A stretch of 64,000 nucleotides of DNA from Companilactobacillus allii (GCF_001971585.1 NZ_CP019323.1:2222053-2286052), one strand, 5' to 3'; counted from the stretch's first letter, positions 38,770 to 49,805 are shown. Made by a program: numbers and translations. Notes: generated by a model not told the origin, from the sequence alone.

Positions 38770-39249
38770 ATGTTACAACAATATAAAAACATTCTCGTAC
38801 CAATCGACGGCTCATTTGAAGCAGAACTTGCATTTAAAAAGGCAGTTGAAGTTGCCAAAAGAAACAAAGCCGCAGTTCATCTATTGCATGTAATTGATAC
38901 ACGTGCATTCCAAAATGTATCAAGCTTTGATTCAACTATGGTTGAGCAAATTACTGAAAAAGCTAAAGAAACAGTTAAAAGCTATGTTCAGACTGCTAAA
39001 GATGCCGGTCTTTCTGACATTGACTATAGTATTGAATATGGTGCACCCAAAGCAATTATTGCCACAGATTTTCCTAAGAAATTGAATGTGGATTTAATTA
39101 TGATCGGTGCAACTGGTCTTAACGCTATGGAAAGATTACTTATCGGATCAGTTACTGAATATGTAACAAGAACTGCTGCATGTGATGTTCTTGTAGTTAG
39201 AACTGACTTGGATAACAAATCAATTCAAAAACCAAGCAAAAAACAATAA
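38770..39249 (+). CDS. Universal stress protein, UspA family
   Basis: This 159-residue alpha/beta protein carries the ATP-binding motif G-2x-G-9x-G-S as GATG-LNAMERLLI-GS near residue 115-130, so it is of the nucleotide-binding Usp class. The start YKNILVPIDGSFEAELAFKKA is typical. The ATG at 38770 is preceded by GGGGTG 6 bases away; a GTG at 38761 falls in that site. It is followed by a strong bidirectional terminator. Its specific stress role cannot be read from sequence. Confidence 0.93.
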   Translation: MLQQYKNILVPIDGSFEAELAFKKAVEVAKRNKAAVHLLHVIDTRAFQNVSSFDSTMVEQITEKAKETVKSYVQTAKDAGLSDIDYSIEYGAPKAIIATDFPKKLNVDLIMIGATGLNAMERLLIGSVTEYVTRTAACDVLVVRTDLDNKSIQKPSKKQ

Positions 39250-39256
39250 TATTATT

Positions 39257-39301
39257 AGAAAAAAGTGAGCTGATTTTAATTAATCAGCTCACTTTTTTTA
39301 T
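39257..39301. terminator. Bidirectional terminator between usp and the RRNPP-type regulator
   Basis: AAAAAGTGAGCTGATT pairs perfectly with its complement around a TTAATT loop (39260-39297) and has T-runs in both directions. It separates two convergent genes. Confidence 0.93.
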
Positions 39302-39324
39302 TTGAAATTAATAATTTTTAATTA

Positions 39325-40188
39325 TTACTTATTAAAAATATTCAGATTCATTTCTTCAATTTTTGATTTTAATTTATCAAAAATATGCTTATTATCATTT
39401 ATGCTGGAAAGTACATATGCTTTGATATAGTTCTCATCGGACTTTTTACCTTCACGAGTACCAGCTTCAGCCATTGAACAATACATTGAATCTAATTTAA
39501 ACAATGATTGTTCCCTCTTAGCGAGAAATATTCCTTCATTAGCATAATCTATAGCCTTTTGATTATCATTCAAATCAATAGACAAACTAGACATATTAGC
39601 ATAAATCAAAATACTATCGTGATAATTGTCCTCACTGATCTTTTCAGCACTAGCTTGAATCAATTCCTTGGCTTGATTGTAATACACCAAGGATTCATCA
39701 AGAGACTTCTTATCAACGTATGCTTTAGCAGTATAAACATCAATCAAAATATCATACATATCAATATTTGAAATATTAACATTCATAGCACGATTAAAAT
39801 CAAAGATTGCTTTGTCAAAATTACCGTTAATTTCATATTCGACTAACCCATTGAAGAAATGAATTAACTTAATTTCCTGTTTGTTATTAACATTGATATT
39901 ATTCAATTTATTCAACTTATCACTGATACCTTGATAATCATCCTGATAAAACGAATTTTTAATATCAGATATAATTGAATAGATTTGACTATCATCGTTA
40001 ACAATCACAAGGTTCATTGTGATACCCAGTCTTTCACAAATGCGAACCAAGATTTCCATGCTAGGAATTTTGTCCTTCTTTTCAATCAGACTTACAGTTG
40101 CCTGCGTACATATGCCGTCGGCAAGCTCAGATTGAGAAATACCTCTGAGCTTTCTGTAATGGCGAATTTTATCACCTAAAATTTTCAT
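39325..40188 (-). CDS. HTH regulator with TPR-like C-terminal domain (RRNPP/PlcR-Rgg type)
   Basis: Residues 4-60 form an XRE-type helix-turn-helix (LGDKIRHYRKLRGISQSELADGI, then TVSLIEKK). The rest is all helical with TPR-like pairs (residues 70-285), the layout of peptide-sensing RRNPP regulators such as PlcR and Rgg. I start at ATG 40188 with GGGGA 8 bases upstream. No small secreted peptide gene is seen within 300 bases on either side, so the ligand, if any, is unknown. A TTGCAA ... TTAAAT pair upstream (about 40226-40252) is a possible promoter. Confidence 0.8.
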   Translation of the reverse strand: MKILGDKIRHYRKLRGISQSELADGICTQATVSLIEKKDKIPSMEILVRICERLGITMNLVIVNDDSQIYSIISDIKNSFYQDDYQGISDKLNKLNNINVNNKQEIKLIHFFNGLVEYEINGNFDKAIFDFNRAMNVNISNIDMYDILIDVYTAKAYVDKKSLDESLVYYNQAKELIQASAEKISEDNYHDSILIYANMSSLSIDLNDNQKAIDYANEGIFLAKREQSLFKLDSMYCSMAEAGTREGKKSDENYIKAYVLSSINDNKHIFDKLKSKIEEMNLNIFNK

Positions 40189-40289
40189 TTGAATTATCCC
40201 CATTCATTTATTAATTTCAGGATAATTTAAACAGTTCTGAAAAAAAGTTGCAAGAAATAAGCAACAATAAAACAATAAGTTTTAATTAT

Positions 40290-40583
40290 TTAATTATTTA
40301 CTTCAAAAAGCCAAGCATCTTTCTCAGAACCATTTAATAATTCCGGATTATCAGTTAATTTATCATTAACCAACACTATTGTACCCGAAACCGGTGACTC
40401 AAACTCAATTACTGCCTTTTGAGCTTCAACTTCACCAGTGGAATCTCCCACCTTTATTTCACGCCCAACAACTGGTAAGTCAATGAAATTAACCTTTCCC
40501 AAAGCTTCCTGACCTGCTGATGTTAGACCTATACGTGTTGTATTGTCACCTTTTTTTACCCATAAATACTTTTCACTTGCCAT
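40290..40583 (-). CDS. gcvH: GcvH-like lipoyl-domain protein, without other glycine cleavage genes
   Basis: This 97-residue protein has the glycine cleavage H fold: YLWVKKGDNTTRIGLTSAGQEALGKVNFIDLP, then VGREIKVGDSTGEVEAQKAVIEFESPVSG. The lipoyl lysine is the K of EAQKAV (near 56), where the classical context is ESVKA. It is shorter than the usual 125-130 residues. There are no gcvT or gcvP genes nearby, so a role in lipoate relay or another carrier role is more likely than glycine oxidation. It lies 12 bases after rodA, in the same operon. Confidence 0.83.
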   Translation of the reverse strand: MASEKYLWVKKGDNTTRIGLTSAGQEALGKVNFIDLPVVGREIKVGDSTGEVEAQKAVIEFESPVSGTIVLVNDKLTDNPELLNGSEKDAWLFEVNN

Positions 40584-40595
40584 CTTAATGAACTC

Positions 40596-41798
40596 CTATC
40601 TTTGCTTAAAAGTACCATTCTCAAACATATAACTCTTGTGATGATATCGCATGGACATAATAAGACCTATACCAATCATATTACCTAACAAGGCTGATCC
40701 ACCTTGTGATATAAACGGCAAAGGAATACCAGTCAAAGGTAATAGTCCTACACTCATACCAATATTTTCAAAAACATGGAACAAAATCATCATAATTACA
40801 CCTGTTGACACATATGCATAAAATTCATTTTTCGTGTCAAAAGTAACTTGAATCATTTGATAAATTAGTAGGAAGTACAAGAATATAACAACACAAGAAC
40901 CGATAAATCCAAAGTTTTCACCTACAACTGAGAAAATCATATCTGATTCTCTAACCGGTACATATACATTAGATACATTGAATCCTTTACCTAATAATTG
41001 TCCTGATCCAATTGCCTTCATCGTTTGCCAAATCTGATATCCATTCTCAGAAGTATCCTGAGAAGGGTTCAACCAACTATCAATACGTGCAAATTGATAT
41101 GACTTAAAACCTGCATGTGTCAGTATTTCGCGTCCCCAATCAGTGGTTGCAAATACTAATGCAGTACCACCTACTACAGCTGCCAATAAGAAGGCAGTCA
41201 AAATAATTCTCCAGTCAATTCCGGAAACAAGTACCATTCCACCAAGAATTGCCACGAAAACTAATAACGTACCAAGATCATGTTGTAATTCCAATAAAAC
41301 TACTACTGGAAGTGTCCATAATATCATTTTACCTAATAGTAAAAAGTCATTCTTTAATGTATGAACTTGATACTCACTATTATGATTAGTTATAACTTTT
41401 CCCATCATCAATATAAACGCAGGTTTCATAACCTCCGATGGTTGAAAAGTGAAAGAACCTATTGCAAACCAACTCTTTGCACCTGTTTGAACCGCATATG
41501 ATCTACTATAGAAGATCAACACCAGTACTAACAGTGCTAATCCACCATAGTATGCATAATTAGCTACTTGCCACAGCTGTTCAGCATCAAATTGCATTAT
41601 GACTGCTACGATAATTGCTCCAAGCGTATACCAGGCCACCTGTGAAATAACATTTCGCGTAGGACTCTGGGAATCTTGGACAGTAGCAACATAAATCGAC
41701 ATTAGACCAATAATGGCTAACATCATTACGGAAAATATTATTCCGTAATCGATTCGTGAATCCGTATCATTTGCTTTCTTATTATTTCTAATTTGCAT
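40596..41798 (-). CDS. rodA: SEDS-family peptidoglycan polymerase RodA
   Basis: This 400-residue protein has about ten membrane helices and SEDS motifs such as GSFTFQPSEVMKPAFILMMGK, the loop with GENFGFIGS and the C-terminal PLPFISQGGSALLGNM. RodA polymerises glycan strands for lateral wall growth with a class B PBP. I call it RodA rather than FtsW because it sits with the mreB paralogue and away from the dcw cluster. AGGTG lies before the ATG. Confidence 0.92.
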   Translation of the reverse strand: MQIRNNKKANDTDSRIDYGIIFSVMMLAIIGLMSIYVATVQDSQSPTRNVISQVAWYTLGAIIVAVIMQFDAEQLWQVANYAYYGGLALLVLVLIFYSRSYAVQTGAKSWFAIGSFTFQPSEVMKPAFILMMGKVITNHNSEYQVHTLKNDFLLLGKMILWTLPVVVLLELQHDLGTLLVFVAILGGMVLVSGIDWRIILTAFLLAAVVGGTALVFATTDWGREILTHAGFKSYQFARIDSWLNPSQDTSENGYQIWQTMKAIGSGQLLGKGFNVSNVYVPVRESDMIFSVVGENFGFIGSCVVIFLYFLLIYQMIQVTFDTKNEFYAYVSTGVIMMILFHVFENIGMSVGLLPLTGIPLPFISQGGSALLGNMIGIGLIMSMRYHHKSYMFENGTFKQR

Positions 41799-41809
41799 TT
41801 TTACACCTA

Positions 41810-42031
41810 TTAATGATTATGTAGATTGTATTGCATAAGTAATTCATTTATAGCATCGTCTAATTTTACAGACTTGAATGGTGTATCAGAACTTTCAACA
41901 AAGGAAAGGTAACGTTCGCCTTCTTTTGTGATTGTACCAATATACTTTTTCCCATCCCAAAGTTCATATTTTTCAGGATCACTACTTATATCTTTTAGGT
42001 TAATCTCAATTGCTTTTTTCTTCTTAGACAT
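41810..42031 (-). CDS. DUF2969 family protein
   Basis: This 73-residue soluble protein, with a basic start (SKKKKAIEINLKDI) and the block YELWDGKKYIGTITKEGERYLSF, matches the lactobacillar DUF2969 family. Its function is unknown. It is regularly found just upstream of rodA, as here (12-base gap), so a link with wall elongation is possible but unproven. GGAAG precedes the ATG. Confidence 0.82.
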   Translation of the reverse strand: MSKKKKAIEINLKDISSDPEKYELWDGKKYIGTITKEGERYLSFVESSDTPFKSVKLDDAINELLMQYNLHNH

Positions 42032-42040
42032 TAAATCTTC

Positions 42041-42338
42041 CTATTCTTTTCCGTTGTGAAATTTCTGAGCAATAATTTCATCCTCGTAATCTTCTGGATG
42101 AGGATTCCGAAAGATGGTGAAATTATCCGGAACAGGATCAACACCACCACGAACGAAGGGATTACAACGTAATATACGTGATACTCCCATAATTGAACCC
42201 AAAATCGCACCATGTTTTTTTACTGCATCTATAAAATATGTAGAACAAGTTGGATAATACCGACAACTTGGTGGTAAAACTGGTGATATAAATTTTTGAT
42301 ATATATGGACTAATCCAATTATTAGTTTTTTTTATCAT
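42041..42338 (-). pseudogene. yidD: YidD (membrane protein insertion factor), frame broken in an A8 run
   Basis: The reading frame ending at TAG 42041-42043 encodes a clear YidD protein: [20 protein letters not shown], then [14 protein letters not shown] and [10 protein letters not shown], with the conserved cysteines. It has no ATG, GTG or TTG upstream of its conserved start. An ATG at 42336-42338, 2 bases after the EpuA gene, would give the family N-terminus ([14 protein letters not shown]) if the run of eight A (42326-42333) had seven. As given, that ATG is out of frame. It may be a sequencing indel, a real mutation, or a site rescued by slippage. Confidence 0.82.
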
Positions 42339-42340
42339 AG

Positions 42341-42523
42341 TTATCTCAAGAAATCAAACATATGCATCCAAGTTCCGGGCCAAAGTACAGCGAGTGGATT
42401 GGAACCACCTAGCGCTGAACCAATAAACATGCCTAGAACTAAGAAAATAAGCATAATTAATAAGATCCAACCAATCTTCCTGAAAATATCACGACGATAT
42501 TCTTTACCAAAGTCTCGTTTCAT
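42341..42523 (-). CDS. EpuA-like small membrane protein (often named RNA polymerase subunit beta)
   Basis: This 60-residue protein has a basic head (KRDFGKEYRRDIFRK), one membrane helix (about 17-38) and a short tail with GSNPLAVLWPGTWMHMFDFL. It matches the EpuA family (PF11772), which databases mislabel as a DNA-directed RNA polymerase beta subunit. The role is unknown; it is typically encoded after an mreB paralogue in lactic acid bacteria, as here (8-base gap). GGTG lies before the ATG. Confidence 0.8.
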   Translation of the reverse strand: MKRDFGKEYRRDIFRKIGWILLIMLIFLVLGMFIGSALGGSNPLAVLWPGTWMHMFDFLR

Positions 42524-42531
42524 TATTCACC

Positions 42532-43521
42532 TTAATATTTCTTATGTTTTTCAATATTATCTAATAAGATCCCTGTACCTAATGCAACTGAATCAAGTGG
42601 ACTCTCTGTAAGTAAAACAGGAACTTGTAATTCATCTGCCAAAAGTTTGTCAAGATTCTTAAGTAATGATCCACCACCAGTTAGCATGATACCACGATCA
42701 ATAATATCAGCAGATAGTTCTGGTGGAGTTTGTTCCAAAACACCCTTAGCGGCTTCGACAATTTGCGTCACGCCATCTTTAAGTGCTCCCTCAACTTCTT
42801 TTTCATTAATAGTGATTTCTTTAGGTAAGCCACTAACAATATCAATACCACTGGCTGAGAATGTGACGCTTTCATCTGCGTCCATTGCACAACCAATTTC
42901 GATCTTAATTTGTTCTGAGGTTCTCTCACCTATGATAAGTCCATGGTTTTGCTTCACAAAGGCTTGAATCGCACTTGTCATCTTATCACCAGCAAACCTT
43001 AGTGAACGACTTGTAACGACGTCTCCCATTGATAGAACGGCAATATCACTTGTACCACCACCAATATCGATAACCATATTACCTTGTGGCTTGAAAATAT
43101 CAAGTCCGGCACCAACAGCGGCAACTTTTGGTTCTAATTGAAGATAAACCTTACCACCACCAGCTTGTTCAGCAGCTTCAATAATTGCCTTTTGCTCTAC
43201 AGGTGTAACATTTGTAGGAGCACAGACCATAATTGTTGGTTTCGAAAAACGACCTCCAACATTAAGTTTATCGATAAAATATTGAAGCATCTTTTCAGTT
43301 ATATTAAAATCAGCGATAACACCGTCTTTTAATGGACGGACTGCTTTTATGTTAGCTGGTGTTCTACCAACCATCATATAAGCATCCTTACCAACGGCAA
43401 CCACATCATCGTTTTTAGTATTTATTGCTACTACAGAAGGCTCATTTAAAACGATACCTTCTCCTTTTACATCTATAAGTACATTTGCTGTACCCAAATC
43501 AATTCCTAGATATTTTGACAT
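42532..43521 (-). CDS. MreB-family actin (second paralogue, Mbl/MreBH type)
   Basis: This 329-residue protein has the MreB motifs [26 protein letters not shown] and MLTGGGSLLKNL. Compared with the mreBCD-linked MreB at 25265-26266 it is clearly divergent, so two filament types are likely, one perhaps in Mbl-like side-wall growth. It is followed by EpuA, yidD, DUF2969 and rodA, which makes an elongation operon. GGAGG precedes the ATG, and an extended -10 (TGATATACT) lies upstream. Confidence 0.93.
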   Translation of the reverse strand: MSKYLGIDLGTANVLIDVKGEGIVLNEPSVVAINTKNDDVVAVGKDAYMMVGRTPANIKAVRPLKDGVIADFNITEKMLQYFIDKLNVGGRFSKPTIMVCAPTNVTPVEQKAIIEAAEQAGGGKVYLQLEPKVAAVGAGLDIFKPQGNMVIDIGGGTSDIAVLSMGDVVTSRSLRFAGDKMTSAIQAFVKQNHGLIIGERTSEQIKIEIGCAMDADESVTFSASGIDIVSGLPKEITINEKEVEGALKDGVTQIVEAAKGVLEQTPPELSADIIDRGIMLTGGGSLLKNLDKLLADELQVPVLLTESPLDSVALGTGILLDNIEKHKKY

Positions 43522-43552
43522 GCGCTATATCCTCCAAAATCTAAACACAAAA

Positions 43553-43561
43553 AGTATATCA
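43553..43561 (-). promoter_or_regulatory. Extended -10 promoter of the mreB paralogue operon
   Basis: TGATATACT (TATACT at 43553-43558) lies about 32 bases before the ATG. The -35 is weak. Confidence 0.55.
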
Positions 43562-43590
43562 TAATCACGTGCATCATATTAAATTTTCAA

Positions 43591-43620
43591 TAAAAAAAGA
43601 AAGTGGCGTACCACTTCCTT
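43591..43620 (-). terminator. murA terminator
   Basis: An 8-bp stem (43599-43606 with 43611-43618) around a 4-base loop, followed by seven T on the minus strand, lies 10 bases after the murA stop. Confidence 0.8.
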
Positions 43621-43629
43621 AAGATAGTT

Positions 43630-44952
43630 TTAAGCTAACTTTGTGACACTAGATACTGTATTAAATACTAGACTCTCTCTACCATTCTCGTCAATGGAGA
43701 CGCGTCTAACATTAGCACCTAAATCTCTTAACTTCTCAGTAAAACGATAATATCCACGGTCCAAATATTGAAGGTTGGAAACTCTCGTTTCGCCCTCAGC
43801 AACTAATCCTGCCAATACTAATGCAGCAGCAGCACGCAAATCTGTAGCGGCTACCTTGGCACCAGACAATTGAGCTGGACCAAACATAATGACGGAATTA
43901 CCTTCAATTTTATAATCAGCTTTCATTTTACCAAATTCAGGGAAATGCATGAAACGATTTTCAAATACAGTTTCAGTCATGACTGTTGTCCCAACACTTA
44001 AAAGTTGAGCCAAGGTCATTTGAGCCTGCATATCAGTTGGGAATCCTGGGTGTGGCAAAGTTTTAACATCAACTGGTTTAAGTTGATTAGTTCCAATAAC
44101 ACGGATTCCTTCGTCATTTTCCTCAACAGTAACACCCATCTCAATCAATTTTGAAATCAAGGGTTTATTATGAGCTGCCACAGCATCTTCAATAAAGATA
44201 TCACCGTTCGTAACGGCGGCAGCAACCATGAATGTACCTGCTTCAATACGATCTTGCATAATTGAATGTTCACAACCATGCATAGATTCAACTCCGGTGA
44301 TACGGATTGTATTAGTACCAGCACCCGTTACATCAGCACCCATTTTATTCAATACATTGGCTAAATCAACGATTTCAGGTTCTCTGGCGACGTTATCAAT
44401 AACTGTTGTACCATCTGCAAGAGATGCTGCCATCATAATGTTTTGAGTTGCACCAACACTTGGAAAATCCAAGTAAATATTGGCTCCATGTAATCCATCA
44501 GTCTTAGCATCAATAAATCCACCGTTTTGACTGAATTCAGCTCCCATAGCTTCCAAACCTTTGATATGTAAATCAATAGGTCTAGATCCAATTGCACAGC
44601 CACCTGGCATTGCAACGTGAGCTTCTTTATTACGAGCTAATAGAGGTCCTAAAACAACAATAGAAGCACGCATCTTATCGACTAATTCCTCTGGTGCTGT
44701 TGTAGTAATTCCATCAGATGTATCAACTGTTAAAATTTCATCATTTTCATCAAAAGTAACATCCGCATTTAATGCTCTAAGTACTTTTGCCATCGTTGTG
44801 ACATCAGAAAGTGGAGGGATATTCGTTAAAGAGGTTTTTCCTTCAGAGACCAACAATGTTGACGCTAAAATAGGTAATGCGGCATTCTTGGCACCCTCGA
44901 TTCTAACTGATCCCTTTAATTGATTAGGTCCATTTACAATAATTTGTTGCAC
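43630..44952 (-). CDS. murA: UDP-GlcNAc 1-carboxyvinyltransferase MurA
   Basis: This 440-residue enzyme starts peptidoglycan synthesis by adding enolpyruvate to UDP-GlcNAc. The catalytic cysteine is C119 in [13 protein letters not shown], the residue modified by fosfomycin, and the substrate lysine is in EGAKNAALP (K22). The start is GTG at 44952 with GGAGGAG upstream. It follows DUF1146 by 28 bases, with a shared promoter. Many lactobacilli have a second MurA elsewhere, and which paralogue this is cannot be said. Confidence 0.95.
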   Translation of the reverse strand: MQQIIVNGPNQLKGSVRIEGAKNAALPILASTLLVSEGKTSLTNIPPLSDVTTMAKVLRALNADVTFDENDEILTVDTSDGITTTAPEELVDKMRASIVVLGPLLARNKEAHVAMPGGCAIGSRPIDLHIKGLEAMGAEFSQNGGFIDAKTDGLHGANIYLDFPSVGATQNIMMAASLADGTTVIDNVAREPEIVDLANVLNKMGADVTGAGTNTIRITGVESMHGCEHSIMQDRIEAGTFMVAAAVTNGDIFIEDAVAAHNKPLISKLIEMGVTVEENDEGIRVIGTNQLKPVDVKTLPHPGFPTDMQAQMTLAQLLSVGTTVMTETVFENRFMHFPEFGKMKADYKIEGNSVIMFGPAQLSGAKVAATDLRAAAALVLAGLVAEGETRVSNLQYLDRGYYRFTEKLRDLGANVRRVSIDENGRESLVFNTVSSVTKLA

Positions 44953-44980
44953 AATATTCTCCTCCGAAACGTTGGATTAA

Positions 44981-45211
44981 TTAAAAAAGTAAGGTTAGGT
45001 TTTGTGAAACACTGATGATATTCAAGAAAAACGAACTCACCGTATAACCTAGAGCGATTGAAATAAACGCTACAAGTAATTGTAACATTCTAGGATTGGA
45101 TTTGTTATAAATTTTTTGCCAATCTACAACTTGTAATATATTGAAACTTAGCCATATAAACACCACGTGACTGACCAGTGTGATTATCGCATTTATTCCT
45201 AAACTTGTCAT
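44981..45211 (-). CDS. DUF1146 family small membrane protein
   Basis: This 76-residue protein has two membrane helices (about 5-25 and 44-68) joined by a basic loop with VDWQKIYNKSNP. It matches the DUF1146 (YwzB-like) family, which lies between atpC and murA in many Firmicutes. The function is unknown. GAGG precedes the ATG by 8 bases. Confidence 0.85.
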   Translation of the reverse strand: MTSLGINAIITLVSHVVFIWLSFNILQVVDWQKIYNKSNPRMLQLLVAFISIALGYTVSSFFLNIISVSQNLTLLF

Positions 45212-45294
45212 TTTTAAAACCTCGCTTTCACAAAGAGTAACATGCGCGATATTACTTTTTTATATTTTCATTGAATTTTAAAGATTACTTTAAA

Positions 45295-45323
45295 AGTGTA
45301 GCAAATTATTTGACAAATTTGAA
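45295..45323 (-). promoter_or_regulatory. Probable promoter for DUF1146-murA (TTCAAA, 17 bp, TACACT)
   Basis: TTCAAA (45318-45323) and TACACT (45295-45300) are 17 bases apart and lie 84 bases before DUF1146, after the atp terminator. Confidence 0.55.
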
Positions 45324-45337
45324 ATATTTTCTTTCAA

Positions 45338-45383
45338 CAAAAAAAGGACTGACACTTTCCAATTGGATTTGTGTTAGTCCTTG
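45338..45383 (-). terminator. atp operon terminator
   Basis: AAGGACTAACAC (from 45371-45382) pairs with GTGTCAGTCCTT (45344-45355) with one mismatch and a loop of about 15 bases, followed by T-rich sequence after atpC. Confidence 0.85.
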
Positions 45384-45405
45384 TTTAATTCATTAATTAT
45401 GCAAC

Positions 45406-45837
45406 TCACTTATGTGAGCTAACGTTAATTCTATTCACAGCCTTACGTAAAGAAACCTGAGCACGTGCTAGATCATCGACGTTATGCTTTTCTTCAGCTG
45501 TTTTAATTGTACTTTCAGCTTTTTGTTTAGCATATTCTGCACGTCTCAAATCAATATCTCTAGCTCTCTCGGCGCTATTAGCTACAATAGAAACAAGATC
45601 ATTGCTGAACTCCAAGAATCCGCCATTTACAGCGATAGCATCTTCATGATGGGGATTATCAGTACGTTTAACACGTACCTCAGCAATTTTCAGTGGTGCA
45701 ATAAGCGGTTCATGGCTAGCCATGATACCTACATCACCATCAATTGCACTCGCAACCAAAAGATTGGCGTGATGGTCATATACGACACCATCAGGAGTAA
45801 CAATATTGACCATCACAACATGATTTTGATCAGCCAT
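45406..45837 (-). CDS. atpC: ATP synthase F1 epsilon subunit
   Basis: This 143-residue subunit has an N-terminal beta sandwich (MVNIVTPDGVVYDHHANLLVASAIDGDVGIMASHEPLIAPL) and a C-terminal helical pair (residues 90-140) that can inhibit the motor. It is the last gene of the atpBEFHAGDC operon. AAGGAGG precedes the ATG. Confidence 0.95.
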   Translation of the reverse strand: MADQNHVVMVNIVTPDGVVYDHHANLLVASAIDGDVGIMASHEPLIAPLKIAEVRVKRTDNPHHEDAIAVNGGFLEFSNDLVSIVANSAERARDIDLRRAEYAKQKAESTIKTAEEKHNVDDLARAQVSLRKAVNRINVSSHK

Positions 45838-45852
45838 ATTATTCCCTCCTTA

Positions 45853-47307
<1,455 letters not shown>

Positions 47308-47327
47308 TTATTTGGCTCCTTTCTAAA

Positions 47328-48245
47328 CTATTCTTGTGCAGCGACACCGCCGACAATCTCAGTGATTTCTGTAGTAATTTGAGCTTGACGAGCACGATTA
47401 TAATGTAGTGACAAATCTGATATCAAATCGTCAGCATTATCAGTAGCACTCTTCATAGCTGTTACAGATGCAGCGTGTTCCGCCGTCTTCGCATCCATCA
47501 TTGCTCCGAAAATTAAGGACTCAATATATTGAGGTATAATCGCAGACAAGACCGCTTCAGGACTTGGTTCTGTGATATATTCACTTGCAATATGTTCTTC
47601 TTCTTGGGTTGTATCTTTAGCTTCTTCAAGTGGAAGTAATTTATCATTAGTAAATTTAGATACCAAAGAATTTACGTGATGATTGTGACAAATATAAATT
47701 TCATCAAATGTTCCAGCTTGATATAACTGTAAAATTGTTTTAACAATTGGAGTTACATCTTTAACTGTTGGAATATCAGGTAGACCACGATACTCATAAG
47801 AAATATCGATTCCACGTGATTTGAAGAATTCAGATCCTGTGGTTCCTAATGAAATAACAGTAAATTTACTTAAATCATTATGATATTTTTTATCAAAAAT
47901 ATCCATCATAGCTTTTAAAATATTACTATTATATCCACCAACTAAGCCACGGTCACTTGTAATAACAACATATGCAGTCTTTTTTACCTCACGTACTTGT
48001 AAAAGATTATTCAAACTCCATGGATCTGAAGAAGTTTCAGTTACTGAAATTTCTTTGAATAGATTTCCCATTGTCAAATGTCTGACAATATCTTCAACTT
48101 TTTTTGCGTACAATTGATAAGCAATAGATTTCTTTTCAATACGAGAGAGTTTAGCACCAGAAACCATTTGCATGGCTCTTGTTATTTGACCGGTTTTCTT
48201 AGTAGAAGAAATTCTTCTTTTAATATCCATAAGTGACTCAGCCAT
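47328..48245 (-). CDS. atpG: ATP synthase F1 gamma subunit
   Basis: This central shaft subunit (305 aa) starts with the helix SLMDIKRRISSTKKTGQITRAMQMVS and ends with NADDLISDLSLHYNRARQAQITTEITEIVGG, the two coiled-coil arms. GGAGG lies before the ATG. It sits between atpA and atpD. Confidence 0.97.
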   Translation of the reverse strand: MAESLMDIKRRISSTKKTGQITRAMQMVSGAKLSRIEKKSIAYQLYAKKVEDIVRHLTMGNLFKEISVTETSSDPWSLNNLLQVREVKKTAYVVITSDRGLVGGYNSNILKAMMDIFDKKYHNDLSKFTVISLGTTGSEFFKSRGIDISYEYRGLPDIPTVKDVTPIVKTILQLYQAGTFDEIYICHNHHVNSLVSKFTNDKLLPLEEAKDTTQEEEHIASEYITEPSPEAVLSAIIPQYIESLIFGAMMDAKTAEHAASVTAMKSATDNADDLISDLSLHYNRARQAQITTEITEIVGGVAAQE

Positions 48246-48262
48246 AATTTAAACCTCCTGTA

Positions 48263-49789
48263 TTATTTATCTTGCTTTCCTGATTTAGAAGCCAAGAAGT
48301 TTTCGGTGAATTCTTTTACACCGGCACTCATCTTGTCTTCGTCAGGTAGTGTACCTTTTTCCTTAATTTCTGTTAAGAGATCCGAATGATTTGCATCGAA
48401 GAATTCAGAAAGTGATGATTCATATTCTTTAATATCTTCAACCTCAACCTTATCCAAAAAGCCTCTTGTCAAAGCGAATAAGATCAATACTTGTTTTTCA
48501 ACAGAAATTGGTGAATGTACTGGTTGTTTTAGAACTTCAACTGTACGACTACCACGGTCTAATTTTGCCTTAGTGGCTTCATCAAGATCTGAGCCAAATT
48601 GAGCAAATGATTCCAATTCACGGTATGATGAAAGATCTAGACGTAATGTACCAGCGACTTTCTTCATAGCCTTGATTTGTGCATCACCACCAACACGAGA
48701 AACAGATGCACCAGCATCTATAGCTGGACGTGTACCTGAATAGAACAAATCACTACTCAAGAATATCTGTCCATCAGTGATGGAAATAACGTTTGTTGGA
48801 ATATATGCTGAAATATCACCGGCTTGTGTTTCAACGATTGGCAAAGCAGTCATTGATCCACCACCAAGTGCATCACTCAACTTAGCAGCACGTTCTAGTA
48901 AACGTGAATGCAAGTAGAAAACATCACCAGGATATGCTTCACGCCCAGGCGGTCTACGAAGCAATAGTGACACTTCACGATAGGCATTAGCCTGTTTGCT
49001 TAAATCATCATATACAATAAGAACATGTTTACCGTTATACATGAAGTATTCACCCATAGCTGCTCCAGCATATGGTGCAAAATACAACATAGGAGCTGGT
49101 TGACTAGGTCCGGCTTCAACAACGATTGTATAATCCATTGCTCCATTCTTTCTTAAGGTCTCAACTTGACTTCTAATAGTTGATTCCTTTTGACCAATAG
49201 CAACGTATACACAGATCATGTCTTGATCTTTTTGATTAATGATTGTATCAATAGCAATTGATGTTTTACCAGTCTTACGGTCACCAATGATCAACTCACG
49301 TTGGCCACGGCCGATAGGTACAAGCGCATCAACTGATTTCAAACCAGTTTGTAATGGTTCGAAAACAGATTTACGTTGCATAACACCAGGTGCAGGAGAT
49401 TCGATAGGTCTAGTCTTGTCAGTTTTAATCTCACCAAGACCATCAACAGGTTGACCCAATGTATTAACGACACGTCCAATAAGTGAATCACCTACTGGAA
49501 CTTCCATGATACGACCAGTTCTTTTAACTGTATCGCCTTCACGAATTTGATCGTAATTTCCTAAAATGATAATACCAACATCATCACTTTCAAGGTTTTG
49601 AGCCACACCATATGTACCATCTTGGAATTCAAGTAACTCACTTGCCATAGCATTTTCAAGGCCATTAGCACGAGCAATACCATCACCAACATATGTAACT
49701 GTACCTATTTCATCAACTGAGAGTTCATTTTTATAGTTCTTCAACTGTTCTTTAATCAGTGAACTAATCTCTTCAGTTTTGATGCTCAT
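48263..49789 (-). CDS. atpA: ATP synthase F1 alpha subunit
   Basis: This nucleotide-binding, non-catalytic subunit (508 aa) has Walker [14 protein letters not shown] (near 170), the [24 protein letters not shown] N-terminal beta barrel and [33 protein letters not shown] near 280-310. GGTG precedes the ATG. It follows atpH by 16 bases. Confidence 0.98.
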   Translation of the reverse strand: MSIKTEEISSLIKEQLKNYKNELSVDEIGTVTYVGDGIARANGLENAMASELLEFQDGTYGVAQNLESDDVGIIILGNYDQIREGDTVKRTGRIMEVPVGDSLIGRVVNTLGQPVDGLGEIKTDKTRPIESPAPGVMQRKSVFEPLQTGLKSVDALVPIGRGQRELIIGDRKTGKTSIAIDTIINQKDQDMICVYVAIGQKESTIRSQVETLRKNGAMDYTIVVEAGPSQPAPMLYFAPYAGAAMGEYFMYNGKHVLIVYDDLSKQANAYREVSLLLRRPPGREAYPGDVFYLHSRLLERAAKLSDALGGGSMTALPIVETQAGDISAYIPTNVISITDGQIFLSSDLFYSGTRPAIDAGASVSRVGGDAQIKAMKKVAGTLRLDLSSYRELESFAQFGSDLDEATKAKLDRGSRTVEVLKQPVHSPISVEKQVLILFALTRGFLDKVEVEDIKEYESSLSEFFDANHSDLLTEIKEKGTLPDEDKMSAGVKEFTENFLASKSGKQDK

Positions 49790-49805
49790 TCATTTTCACC
49801 TCTAC

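Noticed and set aside
42031-42213. Minus-strand frame of 60 codons between DUF2969 and EpuA
   Set aside because: It is a shifted frame of the yidD coding sequence and does not match any family.
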